5,308 nucleotides of DNA, from positions 1 to 5,308 of the forward strand of contig JAHEEB010000375.1 in assembly GCA_024640925.1 (NCBI GenBank), written 5' to 3'. This document shows positions 1 to 5,308 of this stretch, in pieces; position 1 is the first letter of the stretch, and every line of letters starts with the position of its first letter. Under the pieces are notes generated by a model. It saw only the letters and a list, made by a program, of their open reading frames with translations, was not told where the DNA came from and made no database searches. A program made the position numbers and the translations under genes. The stretch is from Bacteroidota bacterium. GTDB taxonomy: Bacteria; Bacteroidota; Bacteroidia; Bacteroidales; UBA10428.

Positions 1-19
1 TTTAAAAAGTAATTTCCCT

Positions 20-916
20 ATGATTTACATAAAATATGCTTTCGTTATATCCCTGGTTTTTACATTTGTAAGTTGTCGTAAATTAGTTCAGGAAGAATTC
101 CCAAACTTTCCGGTTTCTCCGGTAGTAAATAGTATTCTGATATCCGATAGTACAATAAAAGTACATGTTTCATTAACCGATAAGATTGACACAAACAGAC
201 TTGGATATGTCGACAGTGCTGAAGTATTCCTTTATATAGATGGTGAATTCAAAGAACAACTGACTTATACATCTGATGGCATATATTCTTCCAACACCAT
301 TATTGTGCCGGGTAAAACCTATTCCTGCATGGTATCTGTTCCTGGGTTTCCTCTTGTTTCCTGCACTGATTCAATTCCCGAACCGACAAAAATCACAAAT
401 ATTATTCATACTAATAATGCCGGAATAGATCAGGATGGTCTTACTTATCCATCGATTCAGTTTACTCTGGAAAATAATCCTTCAAAAAAAGAATATTTCG
501 AAATCATTATTAAGTTAATTGAATATGATGAATTAGTTGATGCTTCGATAATTTATATTGCCGATCCGGTTTTACTCAACGAAGGATTACCTATTGCCGT
601 TTTTAGTGATGAATTAATGGGGAATTATTACACCATGACTCTAAACTATACCACAGGTAGCTCTGGTAGTAAAAACAATGAGCCTATACATACCAACCTA
701 TTCCCCCTTTATATTGAAGTGCGTAGTATTAGTTATGATTATTATATGTACCGGAAACAGTTATGCTTGTATGAAACCAGTCGTTATCCGGATATTATCG
801 CGGGAGTGGTTACCTCCTTCTCGCTCTATTCAAATATTGAAAGTGGATATGGAATTTTTGCCGGATATTCACCATTGGTTTCTGATACCCTTAATCCTAA
901 TTCTTTATATAAATGA
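20..916 (+). CDS. DUF4249-type lipoprotein, partner of TonB-dependent receptor
   Basis: 298 residues. Seen: a short lipoprotein signal peptide (K5, hydrophobic 6-18) ending in a lipobox-like F-V-S-C with the lipidated Cys at 19, then a beta-rich protein. Hallmarks that I recognise as DUF4249 are P-V-V-N-S-I-L at 34-40, a V-D-S-A-E-V-F-L-Y-I-D-G strand at 64-75, the P-G-K-T-Y...V-P-G-F-P region with ...S-I-P at 97-120, and the C-terminal N-I-E-S-G-Y-G-I-F-A-G-Y-S at 272-284. Known: such lipoproteins are typically encoded beside TonB-dependent receptors in Bacteroidota, and their molecular role is not established. Inferred: it is anchored in the outer membrane and helps capture or deliver the receptor's ligand. 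An acidic pair (E25-E26) follows the Cys but is not a clear surface-export signal. The ATG at 20 is chosen because it gives a complete signal peptide; the frame remains open to the window edge, but those few codons add nothing secretory. No Shine-Dalgarno is seen, as is usual in this phylum. The next gene starts 7 bp after the stop, so the two are probably co-transcribed. Confidence 0.85.
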   Translation: MIYIKYAFVISLVFTFVSCRKLVQEEFPNFPVSPVVNSILISDSTIKVHVSLTDKIDTNRLGYVDSAEVFLYIDGEFKEQLTYTSDGIYSSNTIIVPGKTYSCMVSVPGFPLVSCTDSIPEPTKITNIIHTNNAGIDQDGLTYPSIQFTLENNPSKKEYFEIIIKLIEYDELVDASIIYIADPVLLNEGLPIAVFSDELMGNYYTMTLNYTTGSSGSKNNEPIHTNLFPLYIEVRSISYDYYMYRKQLCLYETSRYPDIIAGVVTSFSLYSNIESGYGIFAGYSPLVSDTLNPNSLYK

Positions 917-923
917 TACAAGT

Positions 924-3860
924 ATGAAAGTATATAAATTTGCCATTTTATTTGTCCTTGTGTCGTTTTTAGGAAGTAGTTTTCTTTTTTCACAATACCG
1001 TATTTCCGGTTTTATAAAAAGTAAATCATCGGGTGAAGTGCTTATTGGTGCCCAGGTTTTTGATAGCATAGCAAAATATATAACAAATACAGACAATCAT
1101 GGCCATTTCAGCATGGTTGTTTCGGTACCAACAACACTTAAAGTATTATATGCCGGTTGCAGAGAGCTCTCAATAAATATCAGAGACAAACACGACAGCT
1201 TACTTTTGATTCTGCTGGAAAATAATATAGAGTTGGAAGAAGTAGAAGTAAGGATGCAAAAAACGCCCTCCTTTAATTCTACAACACTCAGCCATGAAGA
1301 AATGATCAATTCGCCCTCGCTTGGAGCTAAGCCCGATGTTTTAAAAACGTTGCAACTTCAGCCCGGTATAATGTCGCAAAACGAAGGTTCCAGCCTGCTG
1401 ATGGTCAGGGGTGGAAATCCCGGTGAAAACCTTTATTTATTAGATAATGTGCCTCTTATCTATGTAAACCACCTTGGGGGCTTTATGTCTGTTTTTAATC
1501 CAGATATAATTAATAATGTCACTTTGTATAAAGGTGGTTTCCCTGGCCGATACGGAAGTAAACTTTCATCAATTGTAGATATCACGCAACGCGAAGGCAA
1601 CAAATCAACACTGAATGGTTCTTATAGTCTTGGGGCCACCGATGCTTCATTCACTCTGGAAGGTCCATTGAAATTAAAAAATGCTACTTTTATTATAACC
1701 GGACGAAAAACATTTACCGATTTTCTTTTAGCGGCAGCAAGCAGTATTTCAGAGGGTAATCATACAATCTCTTATGGATTTCATGATATTAATGGAAAAC
1801 TTTCATGGAGGCCTGACTTGAAAAACAGTTTTCATTTTAATATATATCAGGGCGATGATTATCTGAATTATTGGACAAAAACGGAAGACAATGGGATTAC
1901 CAACAAGTCGCATATTGGAAACAAATGGGGAAATTGGCTTTTATCAAGCCGTTGGAACCATGTATTATCAGACCGCTTATATACTTCTACTGTATTCTCA
2001 TACACCCGTTACCGGTTAAAAGACATAAACTATTTTATGGTTATTGACAGTGCCGGAGAAAAAAACTTCGACACTAAATATATATCCTCTGTTCAGGATA
2101 TGTCCCTACGTTCTGATTGGAAATTAAATGTGATGAAAAACTGGTCTCTCGATTATGGCTTTCAATCTTCTCTTTTTATCCATAATCCAAACCAGATTAG
2201 CTCCTACTATAAAACTCAAAACGACAATTCAATTGTATCTCTGGAACCTGCACTTTATTTTGATAATAAAATTAACTTCGGATATTCAGAACTTAACTTG
2301 GGTCTGAGAGCTGTTGATTATATGACAAATGGCTATTCCCGTTTCCACCTGGAGCCTCGCATGAGTCTAAATATAGGAATCAATGCCCATCAGATATTCA
2401 ATCTCAGTTACATGCTTGTAAGCCAATACTCCCAACTGATTTTCACATCAGGCGTTTTTTCAAACAATGAAGTCTGGATACCAGCAGATAAAACCATTCT
2501 GCCCTCTCAATCACAACAGTATAATGCCGGATGGAAGGGCTATTTCCATGAAGATATGCTACAGGCAAGTGTAGAAATATATTATAAAGGGTTGACTAAC
2601 CTGGCTACATACCGCGAAGGCTATACCAACTTAATTGGCGATGAAAACTGGCGCGAAAAGATTGAGACCGGAGGTAAAGGCACTGCTTATGGGGTAGAAT
2701 TTATGTTTAGTAAAAATTCAGGCAAGTGGAATGGTTATCTGAGTTATACTTATTCCAGCGCCACGCGACAATATCCAGATATTAATAAGGGGAAAACATA
2801 TGTGTTCGAGTACGATCGGCCTCATTGTGGTTCAATTGTTATCAATTACAAGTTTAACGAGAAACTAACAATCAATGCCAACTGGATTTATCAAACAGGA
2901 TTGCCCTATACACCTGTAATTGGTCGACAGTATACACCTGACCTGGAAAAAGAAATCGATGGAAAACCTTTTTATTACGAAGCTCTTATTTATGGCGAAC
3001 GCAACAGTTCTCGTATGAAGGATTATCACCGGCTCGATATCGCATTGCATTATTCCCGTTTGACAAAAAAAAGAAAAATGAAATCGGACTGGACTTTTTC
3101 TGTGTATAATGTATATAACCGGCTGAACCCATACTTCTATTATTACAACACCAGTGAATCAGGAGAATTCTATAAGCCTGAAACAGATAATGATTACTGG
3201 AAGGTTAAGCTTTACCAGGTAAGCTATTTACCATTCATACCTTCGGTATCGTACAAAGTGTATTTTAGTTCAGGTATAGATAAAGAGAGAACCGATAAAA
3301 AAATTGCACGAATAAAAAGAGATAAAACAGGTTTCTATCCCCGGGATTCCTATATAAGAAAAAGATTAGATATAAAACTTGGTTATGCTTTTTATCCTTA
3401 TAGTAAGTTATCATCAGATGATGATGAAACAGGAACTTACACATTTCGGTTAAAAGCCTGTTATGGAATAAGCAATCATTTTAGTACAGGTATTTATCTG
3501 GGGTATGGCAAATATTCATCTTTTGGATTTTTTAATCCTACGCAAGCTAACTCACAAAGATTGATGTATGGTGGCAATGTCGATTATCATTTAGTTCCCT
3601 ATTTAGTAAAAAGAAATGATTTTCGATTTGATTTGTACTTGTCTGCAGCGGCAGGAGGAATTTATTACTGTAATCATGGAGAATATCATATTCCATTGAA
3701 AGATATTGCTGACTATGGACTTTATGCAGGAGCATCATTCTATTTATTAAAACATATAGGGGTTTTTGTAGAATATGGTTATGGTAACCTTACTAATTTA
3801 CGATATGGATTATCTGTAAAAATAAACAAGAAAAAAGCCGAAAATATTTCAAAAGATTGA
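924..3860 (+). CDS. TonB-dependent receptor with a fused C-terminal second beta-barrel
   Basis: 978 residues from the ATG at 924. That start gives a clean signal peptide (K2, K5, hydrophobic 6-22, probable cleavage F-L-F-S|Q near 23). The longer frame from 678 lies inside the lipoprotein gene and adds 82 residues unlike the family. Domains seen: a carboxypeptidase-regulatory-like fold at about 25-100 (G-F-I-K-S...G-E-V-L-I-G-A-Q-V); a probable TonB-box region L-E-E-V-E-V at 104-109; a plug at about 125-225 with V-R-G-G-N-P-G-E-N at 161-169, Y-L-L-D-N-V-P at 171-177 and Y-K-G-G-F-P-G-R-Y-G-S-K at 202-213; and a large barrel at about 229-781 ending in P-S-V-S-Y-K-V-Y-F. Known: this class imports ligands across the outer membrane using TonB-ExbBD energy, and members usually end near this point at about 780 residues. 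Odd: the frame continues for 197 residues as a charged linker and an apparent 8-stranded barrel (separate entry). The substrate is unknown. The neighbouring DUF4249 lipoprotein supports an uptake pair. Confidence 0.9.
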   Translation: MKVYKFAILFVLVSFLGSSFLFSQYRISGFIKSKSSGEVLIGAQVFDSIAKYITNTDNHGHFSMVVSVPTTLKVLYAGCRELSINIRDKHDSLLLILLENNIELEEVEVRMQKTPSFNSTTLSHEEMINSPSLGAKPDVLKTLQLQPGIMSQNEGSSLLMVRGGNPGENLYLLDNVPLIYVNHLGGFMSVFNPDIINNVTLYKGGFPGRYGSKLSSIVDITQREGNKSTLNGSYSLGATDASFTLEGPLKLKNATFIITGRKTFTDFLLAAASSISEGNHTISYGFHDINGKLSWRPDLKNSFHFNIYQGDDYLNYWTKTEDNGITNKSHIGNKWGNWLLSSRWNHVLSDRLYTSTVFSYTRYRLKDINYFMVIDSAGEKNFDTKYISSVQDMSLRSDWKLNVMKNWSLDYGFQSSLFIHNPNQISSYYKTQNDNSIVSLEPALYFDNKINFGYSELNLGLRAVDYMTNGYSRFHLEPRMSLNIGINAHQIFNLSYMLVSQYSQLIFTSGVFSNNEVWIPADKTILPSQSQQYNAGWKGYFHEDMLQASVEIYYKGLTNLATYREGYTNLIGDENWREKIETGGKGTAYGVEFMFSKNSGKWNGYLSYTYSSATRQYPDINKGKTYVFEYDRPHCGSIVINYKFNEKLTINANWIYQTGLPYTPVIGRQYTPDLEKEIDGKPFYYEALIYGERNSSRMKDYHRLDIALHYSRLTKKRKMKSDWTFSVYNVYNRLNPYFYYYNTSESGEFYKPETDNDYWKVKLYQVSYLPFIPSVSYKVYFSSGIDKERTDKKIARIKRDKTGFYPRDSYIRKRLDIKLGYAFYPYSKLSSDDDETGTYTFRLKACYGISNHFSTGIYLGYGKYSSFGFFNPTQANSQRLMYGGNVDYHLVPYLVKRNDFRFDLYLSAAAGGIYYCNHGEYHIPLKDIADYGLYAGASFYLLKHIGVFVEYGYGNLTNLRYGLSVKINKKKAENISKD
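3267..3857 (+). other. C-terminal fusion segment: charged linker plus small beta-barrel domain
   Basis: Residues 782-978 of the receptor. The linker (782-814, coded by 3267-3365) is 33 residues with 12 Lys/Arg and 5 Asp/Glu. From 3366 onward, about eight amphipathic aromatic strands can be read, beginning approximately L-D-I-K-L-G-Y-A-F, Y-T-F-R-L-K-A, F-S-T-G-I-Y-L-G-Y, M-Y-G-G-N-V-D-Y, F-R-F-D-L-Y-L-S-A, Y-G-L-Y-A-G-A-S-F, I-G-V-F-V-E-Y-G-Y and L-R-Y-G-L-S-V-K-I. This resembles stand-alone small outer-membrane barrel proteins of Bacteroidota. There is no in-frame ATG in the linker and no signal peptide ahead of the strands, so it cannot be made as a separate exported protein. An even strand count with both ends in the periplasm would fit a second barrel tethered to the first. 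The strand count is by eye. Confidence 0.7.
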
Positions 3861-3874
3861 TGAACCTTTTTTTT
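3851..3874 (+). terminator. Weak candidate terminator after the receptor gene
   Basis: A 5-bp stem AAAAG (3851-3855) / CTTTT (3866-3870) with a 10-nt loop spans the receptor stop codon and runs straight into eight T residues (3867-3874). The position and T-run fit a rho-independent terminator, but the stem is short and almost all A-T, so it may be chance in AT-rich DNA. Confidence 0.25.
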
Positions 3875-3922
3875 CTATAATACCTATGTCAATATCACAT
3901 TTATATCTCCTTGTTGTATAGC

Positions 3923-3951
3923 TGCAAAATTTTGTAATGTCCCCTACATTA
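3923..3951 (-). terminator. Small hairpin and palindrome at the end of the minus-strand operon
   Basis: TAATGT (3935-3940) and ACATTA (3946-3951) form a perfect 6-bp stem around a 5-nt loop, overlapping the TAA stop of the minus-strand gene. Just beyond it in the direction of transcription is the perfect palindrome CAAAATTTTG (3925-3934). Together they lie in the 88-bp gap between convergent genes, where a terminator is expected. There is no GC-rich stem and only a four-T tract, so support is weak. Confidence 0.25.
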
Positions 3952-4836
3952 TTTAGTGAATCTCAAACCAATAGATAAATCAATTCGGGATAAACTTTCA
4001 AAATTGTCTTTTTCAAGCTTGATTGTTTTTGTTTTTACTCCGTCAGATAAATCATACTGTGTTAAGGTACTTATCATGAAGGATAATTGAAATCCTAATG
4101 CGAAATTTTTTGATAAGCCTATATCATAGCCAATATCCCAACAAAATCCAAAAGTGCTACCTCTCATTGTAAAATCTGAAATCAAAACGGCTTTATCTGT
4201 ATATCCTATATAACCAATGCCGTAATTCAATAACAAACTGTTTTTTTTATTATCACCTAAAAGTCTTGTGCTGAAAAATGGGCCTATAAAATTTATTGAA
4301 ATATCATCGCTCATTTTACCGTATTGTGATGAACCATTGGGGAGTGTTACATATACATTATTGATTTCAGTTTTTGAATGGTAATTGTAGTACTTAAAAC
4401 CAAATCCAAGTTGTTCTGAAAAATAATAAGATAAATCCAGTCCATAATGATATCCAGATTTCAAATCTTTCATATATTGTTCAAATTCAGAAGGAATATT
4501 ATCCGCTGGTTTTGCCACCCTGTAACTCCAGCCTCCATTTATCGCTGCTCTAAAGTGAGGGTATATTTCATTACCAACAACTTTATCTGCTGGCACTTCT
4601 GGTATCTGATAATAATTGTATTGATGAAATTTCACCAGTCCTAAAGGCAATAAAGTGTTTTTAATTTCATCTTTATACTTAAACATAAAGTAAATATTAT
4701 CTGTCTTTATTTTTGTGATTTTACAGTTCAATGAATCTCCCTCATTTGTTACAATTAAATCTTGAGCTTGGATTGAAATTGAAACTATTGTAAATGATAT
4801 AATTACAAGAATATGCTTAAATTCATTGTTGTTCAT
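3949..4836 (-). CDS. Outer-membrane beta-barrel protein with N-terminal beta module
   Basis: 295 residues. A signal peptide is clear: K7-H8, hydrophobic 9-22, and an S-I-Q-A|Q-D signal-peptidase-I site after Ala24, which supports the ATG at 4836. Residues 26-72 form a small beta module (D-L-I-V-T-N-E-G-D-S-L-N-C-K-I ... D-N-I-Y-F ... V-K). It is of the kind often found at the start of Bacteroidota membrane proteins, with a pattern like D-x-I-x-x-x-x-G-x-x-I followed by an I-x-Y strand. From about 92 to the end are alternating aromatic/hydrophobic strands (F-R-A-A-I-N-G-G-W-S-Y, Y-H-Y-G-L-D-L-S-Y-Y-F, L-G-F-G-F-K-Y-Y, L-L-L-N-Y-G-I-G-Y-I-G-Y, F-A-L-G-F-Q-L-S-F), ending I-D-L-S-I-G-L-R-F-T-K, as in 8- to 10-stranded outer-membrane barrels. 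No enzymatic motif is seen and the function is unknown. It starts 17 bp after the upstream gene's stop with no Shine-Dalgarno, so it is probably the second gene of an operon. It converges with the receptor gene. Confidence 0.75.
   Translation of the reverse strand: MNNNEFKHILVIISFTIVSISIQAQDLIVTNEGDSLNCKITKIKTDNIYFMFKYKDEIKNTLLPLGLVKFHQYNYYQIPEVPADKVVGNEIYPHFRAAINGGWSYRVAKPADNIPSEFEQYMKDLKSGYHYGLDLSYYFSEQLGFGFKYYNYHSKTEINNVYVTLPNGSSQYGKMSDDISINFIGPFFSTRLLGDNKKNSLLLNYGIGYIGYTDKAVLISDFTMRGSTFGFCWDIGYDIGLSKNFALGFQLSFMISTLTQYDLSDGVKTKTIKLEKDNFESLSRIDLSIGLRFTK
4621..4761 (-). other. Shared beta module, copy in the barrel protein (N-terminal)
   Basis: Codes residues 26-72 of the barrel protein, directly after the signal-peptide cleavage site. 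It aligns without gaps over 47 positions with the C-terminal module of the neighbouring DUF2846-type protein. Identities by hand are D, L, I, N, G, C, I, D, N, Y, F, T, K and Q (14 of 47), with conservative I/V/L changes at several other positions. Confidence 0.6.
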
Positions 4837-4853
4837 ATTGTTCAGATTATTAA

Positions 4854-5308
4854 TTACTCGCTTCTTTGGATACTTTTAATTTGTGATTTACTCATTTGAG
4901 TTTTAATTTTTTGGTTGTTTCTTATAATGGTAAAATAAACATTATCAGAATCCTCACTATTTATAATACATTCAATTTCTCGACCATCATTCAAAATAAT
5001 TAAATCTCGTTTATCGGATTTATTTAGTATAACAGACTGGAATTCAGCATTCCCTGTTTGATTGTCAACAAGTTCTAATTTAGGGCGTCCAACAAAAGCA
5101 CCTATTGTTATACTGCATCGAATATAATATTCATTACCAAATTTAATATTGATTGGCAATTCCTCTTTAGCTTCAGTTTTTGCCCAAAGAGTATTCAATC
5201 CGTCCTTTTTAATTTTTAAAGTCTTTTTCCATTTATTACTAACTCTGCAAATAACTGTATCACCCAGATGCAAATCGAAGCTTACTAAAGCTCCAACTCC
5301 ACTTTGGC
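4854..5308 (-). CDS. DUF2846-type protein with C-terminal beta module (5' end outside window)
   Basis: Partial gene. The frame is open from the right edge for 150 full codons to the TAA at 4854-4856. A TTG codon at 5271-5273 could be mistaken for a start, but the residues before it (Q-S-G-V-G-A-L-V-S-F-D) continue the domain, so the real start lies beyond the window. Counting from the edge, residues 1-92 look like DUF2846: V-S-F-D-L-H-L-G-D-T-V-I-C-R-V at 8-22, L-W-A-K-T-E-A-K at 40-47, and Y-Y-I-R-C-S-I...G-A-F-V-G-R-P-K-L-E-L-V-D at 60-81. Known: DUF2846 proteins are usually small lipoproteins or secreted proteins of unknown function, so a signal peptide is expected in the missing part. Residues 101-147 are a second, small beta module (D-L-I-I-L-N-D-G-R-E-I-E-C-I-I ... 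D-N-V-Y-F) matching the N-terminal module of the next gene. With the 17-bp spacing, this suggests co-expression and a shared task. Confidence 0.75.
   Translation of the reverse strand, partial: QSGVGALVSFDLHLGDTVICRVSNKWKKTLKIKKDGLNTLWAKTEAKEELPINIKFGNEYYIRCSITIGAFVGRPKLELVDNQTGNAEFQSVILNKSDKRDLIILNDGREIECIINSEDSDNVYFTIIRNNQKIKTQMSKSQIKSIQRSE
4866..5006 (-). other. Shared beta module, copy in the DUF2846-type protein (C-terminal)
   Basis: Codes the last module of the DUF2846-type protein, ending three residues before its stop. It is the partner copy of the module that opens the following barrel protein. Both copies keep the D-L-I start, the G at position 8, the C at 13, the D-N-(V/I)-Y-F core at 21-25 and K at 44. 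Whether this reflects a duplication or independent use of a common module cannot be decided from two copies. Confidence 0.6.

Noticed and set aside
678..923. Upstream extension of the receptor reading frame from the ATG at 678
   Set aside because: It lies inside the lipoprotein coding region, adds 82 residues with no family resemblance, and would bury the clear signal peptide that begins at 924.
905..1309. Two minus-strand ORFs of 63 and 70 codons opposite the start of the receptor
   Set aside because: They are shadows of the receptor's signal peptide and first domain, with no family resemblance of their own.
3065..3073. A8G run in the receptor gene as a -1 programmed frameshift site (A AAA AAG)
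   Set aside because: The heptamer is not in the required register with the reading frame (codons start at 3066, 3069 and 3072), and the zero frame continues as good receptor sequence on both sides.
2865..3738. Minus-strand ORFs of 61 and 63 codons within the receptor gene (2865-3050 and 3547-3738)
   Set aside because: They lie wholly opposite well-supported receptor coding sequence and have no recognisable content.
4447..4644. 65-codon plus-strand ORF opposite the barrel gene
   Set aside because: It is antisense to a well-supported secreted barrel protein and its translation shows no recognisable domain or signal. It is a chance frame in AT-rich DNA.
5271..5273. TTG as the start codon of the DUF2846-type gene
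   Set aside because: The frame is open to the window edge and the preceding residues continue the domain (V-S-F-D just before it). No signal peptide follows the TTG.

Overview
The window reads as a dense, AT-rich stretch of chromosome from a member of the Bacteroidota, most likely Bacteroidales-like. The reasons are the protein families (a DUF4249 lipoprotein next to a carboxypeptidase-regulatory-like/plug TonB-dependent receptor, DUF2846, and outer-membrane barrels opened by a short beta module), start codons preceded by AT-rich sequence without a Shine-Dalgarno motif, and a GC content of roughly 30-40% by hand count. No RNA gene, mobile element or CRISPR array is visible, and no gap between genes exceeds 90 bp.

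Left part, plus strand (20-3860): two tightly packed genes. The first encodes a 298-residue DUF4249-type lipoprotein. Seven bases after its stop begins a TonB-dependent receptor (TBDR), which I start at 924. The receptor is unusual. The family-typical protein ends at about residue 781 on an aromatic-terminated last strand, but the frame stays open for 197 more residues. These form a charged 33-residue linker and then a sequence that reads as a complete, separate, roughly 8-stranded outer-membrane barrel. The product is therefore a two-barrel fusion of 978 residues. GC content drops from about 38-40% to about 31% across the fusion point.

Right part, minus strand (3949-5308), convergent with the first pair: two genes 17 bp apart that look like an operon entering from beyond the right edge. 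The upstream one, cut by the window edge, is a DUF2846-type protein with a C-terminal extension. The downstream one is a secreted outer-membrane beta-barrel protein of 295 residues. The C-terminal extension of the first and the N-terminal part of the second are copies of the same small beta module (14 identities over 47 ungapped positions by hand alignment).

Working picture: every gene here encodes a cell-envelope protein. The left pair is probably an uptake system in which a surface or periplasmic lipoprotein assists a TBDR; its substrate cannot be told from sequence. The right pair may act together through the shared module, but that is inference. The candidates for something undescribed are the two-barrel TBDR fusion and the module shared by the adjacent minus-strand genes.
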